Assembly (NCBI GenBank): GCA_947311845.1
Contig: CAMZMU010000063.1
Location: 119,294,186 to 119,358,185 of the forward strand
Source: Poa pratensis
Lineage: Eukaryota > Streptophyta > Magnoliopsida > Poales > Poaceae
Length of the DNA: 64,000 nucleotides
Direction of reading: 5' to 3'
Shown here: one piece after another, positions 43,965 through 55,915 of the stretch
Layout of the letters: every line of letters begins with the position of its first letter
Numbering within the stretch: the first letter of the stretch is position 1
Translations under genes and position numbers: made by a program
Notes under the pieces: model-generated
The model's input: only the letters and a program-made list of their open reading frames with translations
Database searches by the model: none
What the model was told of the DNA's origin: nothing

Positions 43965-44765
43965 TGTGTTACCAAATTCGTTTATGCCAGATCTCAGTTT
44001 ATTTCATGCTAGCTATCAGAATCATCTTAGAAGATAACTCATGCTAACTAACCAAAATTAAATCGTCAAAATAATTCATGCTAGCTAATTCAAAAAACAA
44101 CTATCAGATTAATTCATTCTAGTTATCAGGTTCATTGAAGCTAACTATTAGGCTTAATAGTTGCTATGAAGTTAATTCAAATACAGCTACGAGTTTAGTT
44201 CCTGATAGCTATGAGGTTGATTCAAGACAGCTATCAGGTTAATTCATGATAGATATCAGGGTCATTTTAAGATAACTCATGCACTCTAACCATGATAAAA
44301 TTGTGATTCATGCTAGCTAATTTAACAACCATCCATCAGGTTAATTCATTCTAGCAACTAGTTTTGAGTGAAATTAATCATTTCTAGTGATTTCAATAAA
44401 TATCTAGGTACAGGGTTAATTCGCGCTAGCAAGTCACGGTTAATTCGTGCTAGCAAGTCACGTTAAACTCATGCTACCTACCAGTTTAGTTTATGGTGGT
44501 TATCAGATTCATCTTAGTTTAATTCATGTTGTATAGCCGTTTAATCGTTGCAAGATGTTCATGCTAGCTACCATGTTATTTCAAGGGGCCTACCAAGTTC
44601 ATTGATACTAGCTATCAGGTTAAATCTTTACTAGTTAATTTAGAAACAGCTACCAGGTTAAAAACATGCTAGCTATCAGATTAATCTGAAACAACTACCA
44701 GGTTAAACATGGTAGCTATCAGGTTAATCTAGTGTAGCTGCCTTGTTGATTCATGCTAGCAGCCG
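43965..44765. repeat. Degenerate repeat array of a GCTAGCTATCAGGTTAATTCA-like unit
   Basis: Dozens of variants of ATGCTAGCTA(C/T)CAGGTTAATTCA occur with irregular 20-45-bp spacing. Related copies recur at 49600-49860. No coding potential. Confidence 0.8.
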
Positions 44766-44934
44766 GGAAATAACACGGGAGAATCAAGTGTTCAAACACC
44801 TAGAGCTGAAGGGGACGGCATGAATGATGTCACAACAAAGGCTATGTCCACACCTCAACCCGCTGCCACACAAAATACACAATATATTTGTTGTTGCCAA
44901 GTTAATTAATGGTTTACAACATTGTTCAGGAATT

Positions 44935-45110
44935 CGTTAACTGGTAACGGCTCGCTCGGCCACTGAATAGCGAATAATCGGCCTATTCGCCAGTTAATCG
45001 GCCGATTAATCGGGTAATCGGCATTTATCGGCTATTCAGTAACCCACTGAATAGCGATTACTCGGCCAGTTAATCGGTGATTCGGCCGAATTTTAGAACA
45101 ACGGTTTACA
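44935..45110. repeat. Palindrome-rich segment with CACTGAATAGCGA motifs
   Basis: CACTGAATAGCGA occurs twice (about 44961 and 45045) together with AATCGGCCGATTAATCGG and GGCTATTCAGT, so the segment folds on itself. It is bounded by similar words GGTTTACAACA (near 44911 and 45104), which may be a target duplication. It looks like a small MITE-type element. Confidence 0.5.
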
Positions 45111-45227
45111 ACAATAAATTACCAGGCATGGGCTACCAGGTATGGGGTATCAAAATAATTGCAAAGAATAATACTCTAAGACAGATGCAACTACCATGTT
45201 TGTATAGCATAACCATTAAACCTGATC

Positions 45228-45367
45228 TAACGAACAGGAAGCAATCTATGGCAATTTTACGAAAAAACCACAGTTGGTGATGATGGTGTGTCTGCCATCT
45301 TTCATCTACAACCGTTGGATTTAGATTTAACGAACAGGAAGCAATCTATGGCAATTTTACGAAAAAA
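45228..45367. repeat. 40-bp direct repeat, 100 bp apart
   Basis: A block starting TAACGAACAGGAAGCAATCT and continuing through TTTTACGAAAAAAC is present at 45228-45267 and again at 45328-45367, essentially identical. Confidence 0.85.
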
Positions 45368-45469
45368 CACCTACCATTTGCAGATAAGCCCTTCTTCTAT
45401 CTCTCCCCCACCTTATCCAATCGTATGAAAAAAATGGGGAAAAGCCGCCGCAGCGGCCGTGCAGCGCCG

Positions 45470-46338
45470 GATGCTCGGAGCCGATATGGCGCGGTCGCCG
45501 CCGCCGCTGGTGCCTTCCGTCCCCGGCGGCTCTCATGCCTCCTCCTGCTCAACCGCCCACCTCGCCGTATCCTGCGCCCCCTTCCCCATCTCCTCTGTTG
45601 CCGACGCCTCGGCAGGCACGCCGACGCCGTCCCTTCGCCGGCGTCTCTGCCGCCTCCTTCTCTTCAAGAGCAGTTCCAACGCCCAGCAGCACCACTACCC
45701 GCCCCTCCTCATCGCCATGCCCTCTGCCCCTCCCCCGTCTCCTCCCACGCCGGGCTCGGCAGGAACGCCGGCGGCTCCGTGCCTCCGCCTCCACCTCCCA
45801 CGCCGAGCCTCGCAGGCACGCCGGCAGCGCCGTCCGTGGCTCTGTTCCACAACCGTCTCCTTCCACGCCGGGCTCGGCAGTATCGCCGGCGGCTCCGTGC
45901 CTCCGCCTTCGCCTCCCACGCCGGGCCCCGCAGGCACGCCGGCAGCGCCGTCCGTGGCTCCGTGCCATAAGGTTTCTTCCGCATCCTCCCTTTCCTGCTG
46001 CAGAAATCCCGCCCGCCCACCACCATCCACACCACCTTCCGTTCATCATTGCCGTCTCCTGCGCTCTCTCCTCCTTCTCCAATTCCGACCTCCACAAGAA
46101 CGCCGTTGGCTACACGGTGCTCATCCTTGGCGGTGGCGCTGCCAACTACTGCTATTTCTCCATCCCATTGAAGCGTTCCACGGCCTGTTCTGGTGCTATG
46201 CTCGGCTACCACCTCTTTCTCGAACCTTCATCCTTCCCACCCTTGCCGCCTCCAAAATTCAAATTTTCGTCGCCCATATCCGCGCCTAGGTCTATCTGTC
46301 TAGAAACCTCTCTTGCAGCGCAATATAAATACAAGTGA
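45470..46338 (+). CDS. Pro/Ala/Arg-rich reading frame, hypothetical, probably captured DNA
   Basis: Very GC-rich DNA open in all three plus frames and in minus frames, so frame choice is uncertain. It contains a tandem repeat of about 120 bp (45735-45845 and 45862-45965, with CGCCGGGCTCGGCAG and CGCCGGCGGCTCCGTGCC). One frame continues with a more ordinary stretch near 46080-46330 (NSDLHKNAVGYTVLILGGG). No family recognised. It lies upstream of a Helitron helicase fragment, in a region where captured exons are expected. Confidence 0.2.
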
Positions 46339-46772
46339 GCATGCAGATGAGACTCACTCTGCTCGAACTAACATCCCAAGAAGCAGCACGGTGGTCACTT
46401 TCATATCTTCAGATCACACAAATTGTGAGGAGGATTTACTGCGCTTCGACCTTTTGATCTGCTTCTCCAAGGACAAAGGTATGTTGTGTTATGCAATGGA
46501 CGAGTATCTGCACATACTACTATTAGACGATGATGCCACTTGTATTGGTGAAGTTGACATCAAATTGAGAAGTTGCAGGTCACTATATGGTTCTATAACA
46601 TGTTTTTTTTGTCATCTTAATATTGATGCATACTGTTTTTTGGGTACTTCGAACTCCAAGCTGGTCTGTTTCCTATTAAAAGAATCAAAAGATATGCATC
46701 TTAATTAGTTCTAGATGGATCAGCTTGTTTTAGAGGAGTTGGGAAACTCCCCATACTAGGTTTGTTGCATTT

Positions 46773-46987
46773 GCCTTTATATAAAATCACATGACTTTGT
46801 CAGGCATATGCATATAGATGCTCAGTTCAGCTCCAATTACACTTGGATTTGGTTCTCACCGAGCAAATCACTGAAATCTTGCCTTTATATAAAATCACAT
46901 GACTTTGTCAGGCATATGCATATAGATGCTCAGTTCAGCTCCAATTACACTTGGATTTGGTTCTCACCGAGCAAATCACTGAAATTT
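46773..46987. repeat. Exact tandem duplication of 108 bp
   Basis: Copy one is 46773-46880 and copy two starts at 46881. They are identical until CTGAAAT. 108 bp equals 36 codons, so the plus frame 46808-47119 reads through both copies; MHIDAQFSSNYTWIWF appears twice. The downstream exon-like part (RYFISLEVPGETLLFRCEAE, after an AG acceptor near 47011) is not recognised. Confidence 0.88.
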
Positions 46988-47311
46988 TTGAAAAACAATG
47001 ATTTACATTGCAGGTCCAAAAGATATTTCATAAGCTTAGAAGTTCCTGGAGAAACACTTTTATTTAGGTGTGAAGCTGAAGAATTAAAAGGTCAGGACCA
47101 ATTGGCTGAGCTAGGTTGAATATTCAGTGATAATTTCATACTTGATCACTGGAATTAACCGTTGTATTCTATTCTGTTTTGGTTTGTACTTTTTGGTTGC
47201 CACATCTGTGTATATAATTTGTTTTTATTCATCCATTGTGCAATTTCGTATCTAATGATGATCAACTGCCATTCGGTTAAAGTAATGTTTCTTTTGACGT
47301 CTGGCAAAGAA

Positions 47312-47535
47312 TAGTTTTCTTGTTAGATTGCCCATGTGGAGTCTTAAACCCCAAGAATGTGTGCATGCAGAATGGTAGTTGCAAGAACTACTATCCACGG
47401 CCATTTAATGCGTCAACCCTTCAGGGAAAGGACTCATATCCCTTATACAGGAGGAGAGATGATGGACGTCGTGCAAAGGTACGAGGGGAAGAACTAGACA
47501 ATAGGTGGAAAGAATTATCCCACCACTGGTTCTAG
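47312..47535 (+). pseudogene. Helitron helicase-like N-terminal fragment
   Basis: The frame reads CPCGVLNPKNVCMQNGSC, then NYYPRPFNASTLQGKDSYPL and YRRRDDGRRAKVRGEELDNR before stopping. This is the conserved region of plant Helitron Rep/helicase proteins (Helitron_like_N) carrying the C-P-x-G and C-M-K/Q-x-G-x-C-K zinc-type motifs and the Y-P-L-Y-R-R-R-DDGR block. Everything after the DNR motif is replaced by unrelated sequence, so the element is defective. Confidence 0.88.
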
Positions 47536-47667
47536 CTCTTCATCACATTTACCGGTCCTATGATTCCATCAGGTATTTGTGTTGTTGTATGAACCATATA
47601 AACAAGTCACCAACTCAACATTGCTACTCCATTTTTTTTTTGCATTACACATTCGTGAAGAAAGCTA

Positions 47668-47747
47668 CTTCCTCTGTTCCAGAATATAAGCCGTTTTGAC
47701 AAACTGTTTTACCTAGCCAAAACGGTTTATATTATGGAATAGACTGA
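47668..47747. mobile_element. Stowaway-type MITE, 80 bp, diverged
   Basis: Left end CTTCCTCTGTTCCAGAATAT; the right end is the imperfect inverse (ATATTATGGAATAG). Flanked by TA (47666-47667 and 47748-47749). Inner AAGCCGTTTTGACAAA and its inverse form the stem. Confidence 0.75.
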
Positions 47748-47749
47748 TA

Positions 47750-49100
47750 CTACATTTCTGGCATCCATATGATCCCTATATTTTATCTGCAGGCAGTTTT
47801 ATCTCACTTTGTCTGTTAGTATTTATCTGTATAATATATCTTGGTTTCAACCTGGTAATTTTTCCTGTATGGCTAAAACATCTAGAAAATAGAAACTGGA
47901 AACTGCATGTCTAAAAGAAATTAGAACCTTCATACCGTTCAAGCTTACTGCCGGAGCCAAATAATTCGTCAAATAAAGTCATTGTAAATATCTTCCCATC
48001 TTAAAAAAGTTGTGTGGTAATTTGATTATAGTAAAAAAAATATGTGCTCTGGATCCCCAAAAGGAAACTGCCTGGACAGTTGCAACGATTTGGAATAGAT
48101 GTATTGTTGAGACTATATGTAGTTATATAATTCATATCAGTAATCAGTGACAAACTACTGATAGACATACCTGAGAATCCTTGACATCGTACACCATCAG
48201 GAGCTTGCTTTTTTCTTCTACAGACAATAATTCATGCTTGGGCTTCAACACATGATTAGTAATACCAACCAGTACTGTGACTTTTGATTGGGAGAGCACG
48301 TCAGTTTAAAGTTTGAACATGTGAGGTGTAGAATATCAACGTAATATAGAATAGTGCAGCATCAGCTGTACATGACTAGAGTTATGACTCGTGGAATAAG
48401 AATTCTAGGTTAAGGGCATCAGAAACATGTACACTAAATTTTTGGTTCTAGCCAATAGAGCATACTATATTATGTGGTTACATTCGGTACCAAATGCGCA
48501 AAAATGTACATGCAGTTACTTTTCAGTGTTTTACTTAATGGCATATGGTTATTCTTACAACACACGTTATTCAGGTGTACATAATTTCTGCTGGACCAAG
48601 GAAGGAGTGGAGTAGGGGCTTGCAGCGCAGCTGCGCTTATGACGAGAGAGGAACGAGGAGGGAGAAGACGCAAGAGGAAGAAGCGATGGATGCGCCATAC
48701 CGCTTTCTGATTTTGTTGCATCGGCGGCAGAATCGGATTTGTATTACGCTGTAATTTGATTACATGTAATTGAATAACGGAGTGATGGGCGTATGTGTTT
48801 CACGTCGAAGAGTGCTAATGAATTTACAAGACCCTTGAATCTAATGCATGTGTATACCGATCCTTATTTATCTATACTGATCAAGACCTTTGGTATAAAT
48901 TATCGTGGACAATTTAAGCTGAACATATTTTTGCCGAGCTGGCCCATCATAGAGTGAAGCAAAGCTTGGTCCTTTAACTAGATTGTCTTAGCAGTTGAAA
49001 TGTTGATTAAAGAGATCTTTGCGTTCGCATATCCTAAACGCCATGTATGTGTGGCGAGGAAAAAACTTGCATGAATTGTACGGCGAGTAGAGAATCATGA
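47750..49100. other. Helitron interior, no recognised gene
   Basis: AT-rich. A short exon-like segment with purine-rich text at 48590-48700 has no recognisable product. Confidence 0.4.
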
Positions 49101-49101
49101 C

Positions 49102-49132
49102 TGCCCGTGGCAACGCACGGGCATTCAACTAG
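49102..49132 (+). mobile_element. Helitron 3' terminus (hairpin plus CTAG)
   Basis: TGCCCGTGGCAACGCACGGGCA forms an 8-bp stem, followed 6 bases later by CTAG and then T (49133). A short GC-rich hairpin followed by CTRR and insertion before T is the canonical Helitron 3' end, and this sequence is the form common in grasses. The same-strand helicase fragment at 47312 agrees. The 5' TC end was not located. Confidence 0.88.
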
Positions 49133-49600
49133 TCAGGTTTAAAACTCAAATTTACCTAGTTAAAAAATATGAATATACCAACCAGAATTATTGCTAATTA
49201 GTACCCATGCATATCCATATGAAATCAATAATGCGCAGTAAGAAAAGGAAAGGAACAATAATCAGGCATGCCAGGGTAGGAAAAAGAGGCTCACCAAACA
49301 ATACGAGACAACCCCTAGAGAACTTCATACTCGGTAAATTCTCATGCAATTGATCAACTAACGCTCGCTTTGCCGGCTGATAGCATCTTCCAAACAAGCT
49401 GATCAGAGGGTTATGCAAGTCAAGACACATTAATATCCAAGAAGCTGCTCTGATCCATTGACTGTACAGTCTTGCGATATCCATCCATTAGGCTTTTATA
49501 CAACATTATTAATGAATATGGTGACACCCTATTCTGGTCTAAGGAATTAGCCTGCAAATAATTAAAAGTGAATCAAAAACAACCATAAACATGTAGGGAA
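49133..49600. other. No gene recognised
   Basis: AT-rich sequence. A 96-codon minus-strand frame (49194-49484) has no recognised domain. Confidence 0.35.
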
Positions 49601-49865
49601 CAGACTAACTCCTTGAACTGATAGATACCATGTTATTTCCCCTGTATGCTAACATGATATTTCTTCTTACCTACCATATTCTTTACAAATAGCTATCAGG
49701 TATTTTCTCCTGCCGGTTAACATGTTATTTATTCATGGAAAAATAGTTATCAATTAATTCAATCCTAGCTACCAGTTTATTTATTCAATCATGCCGATTA
49801 ACATGTTATTTATTCATGGAAAAGTAGCTACCAAGTTAGTTCATCCTACAAAATACATCGTTCCA
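49600..49865. repeat. Second array of GCTACCAGGTTA-like repeats
   Basis: Variants of TAGCTA(C/T)CA(A/G)GTTA and TTAACATGTTATTTATTCATGG, with TAACATGTTATTTATTCATGG occurring twice. Clearly related to the array at 43965-44765, on the other side of the Helitron remnant. Confidence 0.7.
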
Positions 49866-50064
49866 ATAATTTACATCAAGGATCAGTACCACACCTATGC
49901 ACCACCACCATCAGTACACTAGCATCACCCATAAAAAAACACAAGCCAAGCAAATGACAAGGAAACGACCAACACCCACATCGAAGCAGACTAACCATGG
50001 CCATCACCAAACTGGATTCGGCCCATTAAACCTACCTCTATCGGAATATAACTAACATGGTGCC

Positions 50065-50800
50065 GTGCTAACAACGACGAAGAGTGCGACCACGGACTTC
50101 TCTGCCCAGGATTGTCTAATCTGGACCGACGAACACACGAGCGAAGAAAATGGACCACAACAACCTGCAAATCGAGAGAGCACAAGCCTCAACAAGGGCG
50201 AGGACTGTGACATCGAGCCTCTCTGTCTCTACCCGGTTCACGGCGACGACAACACTGGTAGAATCAAAATACGACACGAGAGACGAAATGGGCAACAAAA
50301 CGTAGCAAATCGAGAGGGTTCAGCCTCACCACGGCGAGGACAGCGACGACGAGTGTCTCTGCTCCTACCCCGTTGACATCGGCGGCAACGATGGCCGAAT
50401 CCGGACCAAACTACGCCGGGAGAGACGAAATGGACCACAGAAACGCGCTAATACAGATGGTGCAAGGTTCAGGAAAGCTAGGAGTACGACGAAGAGCCTC
50501 TACTCTGGCGACGAACCGCCGGACTGCGGCCAACGCGCCGAGCGATCCGGAATCACCGACGAAATCACAGAGGGCGGAGAGCAAGAGAGGACAGCAGGAG
50601 AGAGGGGCTCACCACGGCGAGGATGCGACTACGAGGCACTCCGCCGGCGACGAACTGCCGGGCTGCGGTCAGCGCGTACGGGAATGGCAGATCGCCACCC
50701 AAATCGCCGGAGCGGAGAAGGAAGCAGGCGAGAGAGAATTCGGGCCGAAATTCCTCTGGGCACAAAACCGGTGCACTCCTAAACCATCCCCGATGTGGCT
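50065..50800. repeat. GC-rich degenerate tandem repeat, unit about 130-160 bp
   Basis: Landmarks CGAGAGA..AAATGG(A/G)C(A/C)(A/C)A, CTCACCACGGCGAGGA and GCCTCT...CT(A/G)C recur about four times with spacing between roughly 120 and 160 bp. Frames such as 50373-50858 run through it and are low-complexity (Arg/Gly/Glu). No gene recognised between 49865 and 51130. Confidence 0.6.
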
Positions 50801-51129
50801 TACAAGCAGGACCTACCAAAACATTATCCCCGGTGAGAGCGAAGTGCGTCCGCCGTAACTCTCTTGCAATTGGGGCCGCATCGCTGTCCACGGTTGCATT
50901 CTCGTGCACGTCACTGTCGAAGACTCTTTCCACGCGCGTCGCTCGATTCGCTCGCACGAATCGTGACGAGCCGCCGCCGGAGAGAGGCGTCGTGCGGCGC
51001 CTTTGAGTAGCTTTTCCCACAGTGAAGTGCTTCTCGGAGAAAAAGAATGGCTAGCGCTATATACATATCTCCGCACATTTTTTTGAGAGCCACCCAAGTT
51101 CAAGATTTCTTGTAACTCATACAAAATTG

Positions 51130-51410
51130 AAACATGTTAACCTTTTTTTTTAATTGAACATTTTTTCGAATTCGTAAATATTTTTTGCGAACAATCTGAA
51201 TATTTTGAAAACAGTAACATTTTTTTGAACTCCATGAATATTTTTATTAACACGTGAACTTTTTTGAAGCCCGTATTCTCTTGAAAATCATGAACAGATT
51301 TTTGAAACATGATTTTTTTTTCTATGCATAATAGTAAAAAAAAACATGAACAATTTTTAGATAACATGAACACGTTTTTCTAATGCATGATTTTTTTTGT
51401 TATGTTAGAA
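51130..51410. repeat. AT-rich degenerate repeats of ATGAACATTTTTT type
   Basis: About ten variants of (C)ATGAACA(T)TTTTTGAA in both orientations, typical of interspersed AT-rich DNA in Triticeae transposons. Confidence 0.6.
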
Positions 51411-51800
51411 ATTTTCAAAAAAATCAATCGTCGTATCTTAATTAGTCAAGCAATTGCAATAAATTAACTATTTAAATATAATTTTCGCAATTGAAATAAA
51501 AATAAAATGAAACGATACCTGTGTAGTGGGCCAGGGAAAATCCGGCCCAATGGGGGACCTCATGAACGGCCCTATGAATGCTGAAGATAACGCATCTTCA
51601 AAGACGTGCCTTCGTTTTACTTCTGAAAAACGACGCAGCGACGGCTATGGTAGAAGCAGCAAGATGGCGGCCGTACATTCGAGTTTCTGACGACCACTAC
51701 TGCGTGGTGCTGTCTACAGCCACTGATGACAAAGGTGGCCGGCCCTCAACAGCCTCAGCGTCGCAAAGAGCTCAGCTAACATCACAGCATTTACAGGATA

Positions 51801-51826
51801 TACTTACTGTCATATGTAAAACATGA
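51801..51826. repeat. Left copy of a 26-bp direct repeat
   Basis: Identical to 56661-56686 (starts TACTTACTGTCATATGTAAA, ends ACATGA). The two copies enclose 4834 bp containing the U-box kinase pseudogene and the hairpin array. Confidence 0.9.
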
Positions 51827-54430
51827 TTCAGTCTTCCATAAAAGTTATTGAGCAGGAAAATACGAAGGCGCAAAAGCTAGAAGATATACGTATAAACCAG
51901 GTTGAAGGGTGCACAAACAGCCATTCTAAGTTTCCGAACCGCAGTTTAAATGCTCCTGGTGATGATCCATACATCTTGAGACAATTGACACTGCTAGATG
52001 TGCAAGCTGCAACATTTAAATTCTCAAAGAGCTTCAAAATACGGCCAAGAGGTGATGGGTATGTTTACAAAGGAGAAATTATGAACAGGAGCGTGATGAT
52101 TCATAAGATGCACTCACAACGCACGAAGAGCTTGATGCAGTTTCAGCTAGAGGTACTCCCTGCTTCTTATGCGGGTTATGTTTGATGTATTCGTAATTAG
52201 TCAGTTGTCTAACATGGGAAATTCTGAAATGTAATTTTCAGTCACATACATGAAATGGAACTATGCATGGCTCAATGAACTATCCAAAGATGCATTTATC
52301 TAGATTTATCCAGAATTTTGTAGTTTTACGTCTGTTATCATGAACAGAAACAACAGGGCCGGTCCTGAGATTTCGGAGGCCCAGGGCGAAACTAGAAAAT
52401 GGGCCCTTCAATACGAACATCATAGCATATGGGTCTCAATACATGGGCATATAAAATATTAGGTCAGCTAAAGTGCACCAAAAAATATCAATATCCAAAC
52501 AATGTATACATATTCTGTTAAGCAATAGATGAAGAATTAGACTCGGCCATGACATATTCATATCAATATTATGGGGAGTCTCCATGGAAGGGCAAGCGAC
52601 GCTGGAAACGACAGACAACATATGAAGAATTAGACTCGTCCATGACCTTTTAGTTTCTTGTTAAATCTTATCCAATATGAGATTCTCCACCTATTTTTGG
52701 TTCAGATCATCAAACCATGTGGTTGTTGCTGTACTATTGTCTACCGCCACTACCCGATGGACACTCGACCGTCAATCTTTGGCGTGCACGCCACCGTCTT
52801 ATATCATGCTTGTAAGCATGTTGTGCTCTGACTACGCTTATCACACTAGGTTTGATTATTCCGCCTTTGGCAAAATTTAGAGCAATGAGCGTAGAATGGA
52901 ACATGGAATTGTGTAAGCGAAATATGAACAAGAAATTTAGAGCAGTGAGCGTGGGATGGAACATTGAATTGTAAAGTCAATCACTTTTTTTTAGGGCATG
53001 TAGAGTCTCGATCACCTCGTGTGACCAAAAGAGAAAAGGTCCATACTACTAGAAAGAAAGGCCCACGTTAAATAAATAAAAAAGGCCCACTAAGACTAAG
53101 TAACGCTCCGTCTTGTCTCTCTCCTGAATCCTGAACAGTACGGGATCAAAAGCTACGAACATGACTCTAATGGCGCCGTCACAGGAGTTCCAAGCTCCTC
53201 CCTCGCCTTAAACGAATACCTAGCTAGGGGCCCCTTGGTTTCGGGGGCCCGGGGCGGCCGCCCCTCCTGCCCCCCCTCAGGGCCGGCCCTGAGAAACAAC
53301 CAATAATGACATCAGTGAATGTAGAACTATCTCGTTGGAACGTAACCAGGCTGAAAATATTGTGTACATTAAGCAATTGCTTTGGTCTACTGTGTACCGT
53401 TTACTTCTTATTATATGGTTATATGCTTGCTTGTCACATATATATATTCTGCATTTCTGCTTCCAACAGCTAACATAATATATTTTTTTACTTTAAGGCA
53501 ATATTTAGTTATACCTTTTCTTGAATTGTTGTAATAAACTAGGCTTGTATAGCATTAACTTAACTGAAGGCATTTATTTCTTTTCTGTATGGCAGGTGTA
53601 CATCCTTAGCAAGCTGAGGCACCCTCATCTACTGACCATGGTTGGGGCATGCCCAGACGGATTGTGCCTTGTCTACGAGTATCTGCAGAATGGGAGCCTT
53701 CATGGCCATCTCTTCAGCAAACGCTGCGACACCGCACCGGTGCCATGGAAAATCCGTGCACGTATCGTGGCGGAGATCTCAAGTGCTCTACTGTTCTAGC
53801 ATTCCTGTAAACCACAGATGATGGTTCACGGTGGCTTGAATCTTGAGAACATCCTTCTAGATACCGACTTCCACAGCAAGATAAGCCGATTTCGGTGTAT
53901 TGACTCCGGGGCACAGAAAGGATGGTCCAGCATTTGATTCTGGACTGCTGGCACACAAATCTGACATGCGCTCCTTCGGTACTGTGATGCTGCAGTTACT
54001 AACTGGAAAACAGCCTGGTCTAGGCCTTGCAACTGAAGTAAGGCGTGCTCTGTCTTGTGGAAAGCTATCGTCGATCCTGGATCCAGCAGCTGGGGAGTGG
54101 CCTATGGAGGTGGCTCGGCGGCTAGCGGAGTTTGGACTCGAGTGCAGCGGAGACGGGCCGGAGCTGACACCAGAGACGGTACGAGAACTGGAGCAGCTGC
54201 ACCTGATCAGGGAGAGACGAGCACCGTCCTTCTTCCTGTGCCCCATTGTCAAGGAAACCATGGATGATCCTCAGGTGGCCGCGGACGGGTTGACCTACGA
54301 AGGGCGCGCCATTCGTGAGTGGAAGGAGAATGGCCGGGCGGTGGCTGAACTGAAGCTTAAGCACCTCGATCTCACCCCCAACCATGCCCTTCGGTTCGCC
54401 ATTCAGGATTGGCTCTCTCAGTCTCGCTGA
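51823..54430 (+). pseudogene. U-box domain protein kinase (plant PUB, kinase + U-box) pseudogene
   Basis: Relative of plant U-box E3 ligases with a kinase domain. Exon 51823-52152 holds the start of the kinase domain (LDVQAATFKFSKSFKI, a damaged glycine loop, YKGEIMNRSVMIHKMHS with the ATP-binding Lys) and ends at a GT donor. The next exon starts at 53596 (VYILSKLRHPHLLTMVGAC, then LVYEYLQNGSLHGHLF). It meets an in-frame TAG after SSALLF (53797-53799). HGGLNLENILLD follows, where the catalytic Asp of HxDLK is Gly. A one-base shift sits just before DFG (about 53888). The frame 53900-54430 continues to the C-terminal U-box (SFFLCPIVKETMDDP, then VAADGLTYEGRAIREW) and a stop at 54430. The N-terminal USP domain is missing. 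The 1.4-kb intron contains a hAT element. Non-functional as kinase; the U-box part alone is intact. Confidence 0.9.
52354..53291. mobile_element. hAT-type element in the kinase intron, 938 bp
   Basis: Left end CAGGGCCGGTCCTGAG, right end CTCAGGGCCGGCCCTG (inverted with one mismatch). A perfect 8-bp duplication AGAAACAA is at 52346-52353 and 53292-53299. No transposase frame; non-autonomous. Confidence 0.95.
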
Positions 54431-55205
54431 TGGTGATTCTCCAGCTGCTTCAGCTTGTACTAGTTGAAATCGGCGCGTCGGCACGCCGTGCCCTTCATGA
54501 TAAATTTAATGTATTGTATATTTTTTTGTTTTAATGGATAATATACTTTGTAAGTAGGTTCTGGTTGTGTCGACCTTTGCAGTAGTGACAGTAGCTGAAT
54601 CGTGGTTGTTAAAAAAAACACAATATATGTAAATATATGGAGATGTAGGATTTAAAATTATTGAATTTACAAAATTGGACAAATTTCTGATTTTGGTAGG
54701 AAAGTTTAAAATTCTGACAATCTGGAAACACTGTCAGAGTTTTAGTAATTATTGAAATCATTTTTACGAAATAATAAAAGGCTGGCAGGTGGGCTCTTGA
54801 TGGCGTCATCTGCTGATGTCAGCAATGGGTACGACGGCCATGTCGACCATTTGCGCGGCTACACGCGGCGCCCGCTATATTGGTATGTGCCGTAGTTTTG
54901 TAAAATGAGTTACTAATTGAGATTGTAGGAATATAATTCGGTTCATGAAAACTTTGTACATGAGAGGCAGGTAAAAAAATGCTATTATGAGCTAGATGTA
55001 GAAGACAAATTTTTGGATCCAAATACCCGATTCAAAATTTTGAAATCTGTTATAATTTTTTTTGGCACAGCATAAAATACAACGAATTTAAAGATTGGAG
55101 AGAAATATGTATATGTCCGTCAGAATAAAAAGGTTAAAATATGAAAGTTGTTCGGAAAGATGATATACATCTGCTCGTGAAAGAAAAATTCAAACTGATG
55201 ACCTA
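54431..55205. other. 3' flank, no gene recognised
   Basis: AT-rich after about 54500. Nothing coding recognised. Confidence 0.4.
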
Positions 55206-55915
55206 GTGTGACGAATTTGATAAAATTTGTCAAATGTTTTTACGAATTTGTATTCAAAATTAAGCAATTAGAGTCGACCAAACTCGAAACCGATCACGGG
55301 AATGGAACCTACTCGTCGGCTATCATGAAAAGGAGAGCGAATCGTAGTTTTTTGATAAATGTGAGGGTCTTTCCGCAAATGCGACGCATGGGACGTTGGA
55401 TCTGAATCGGACGGCGCTGAGACGTGCGTACGCTGTAGATCAGAGGTCTGATTCATACATTTTAGAAAACCCAGGGACGTTTCTGCAAAAAAGATGGTCG
55501 ATACATATTTCCTTGAAAACGTGGGGACTCTTCTTCCAAAAAATTGAAAAAATTAGTCAAATGTTTGTGCGAATTTGGATCTAAAATTGGGGAGTTAGAG
55601 TTGATAAAACTCGAAACCGTTCACGGGGGTGGAAGTTACTCGTTGACGCGGTCGCATGGGACGTTGGATCTGAATCGGACGGCGCGGAGACGTGCGTACG
55701 CTGTAGATCGGAGGTCTGATTCGTACATTTTAGAAAACCCAGGGACGTTTCTGCAAAAAAGATGGTCGATACATATTTCCTTAAAAACACGGGACTCTTC
55801 TACAATTTTTTTAAAAAAATTAGTCAAATGTTTGTGCGAATTTGGATCTAAAATTGGGGAGTTAGAGTTGATAAAACTCGAAACCGTTCAGGGGGTGGAA
55901 GTTACTCGTTGACGC
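55206..55915. repeat. Tandem repeat, about 2.5 copies of a ~270-330-bp unit
   Basis: Units start near 55229, 55556 and 55823 with GTCAAATGTTTNTNCGAATTTG. They share GGACGTTGGATCTGAATCGG, CGTACGCTGTAGATC and GGGACGTTTCTGCAAAAAAG. Frames through them (such as 55544-55912) are repetitive and not recognised. Confidence 0.88.

Noticed and set aside
45549..46212. Minus-strand Arg/Gly-rich frames opposite 45.5-46.2 kb
   Set aside because: Shadow frames of very GC-rich repeated DNA; frame choice cannot be supported.
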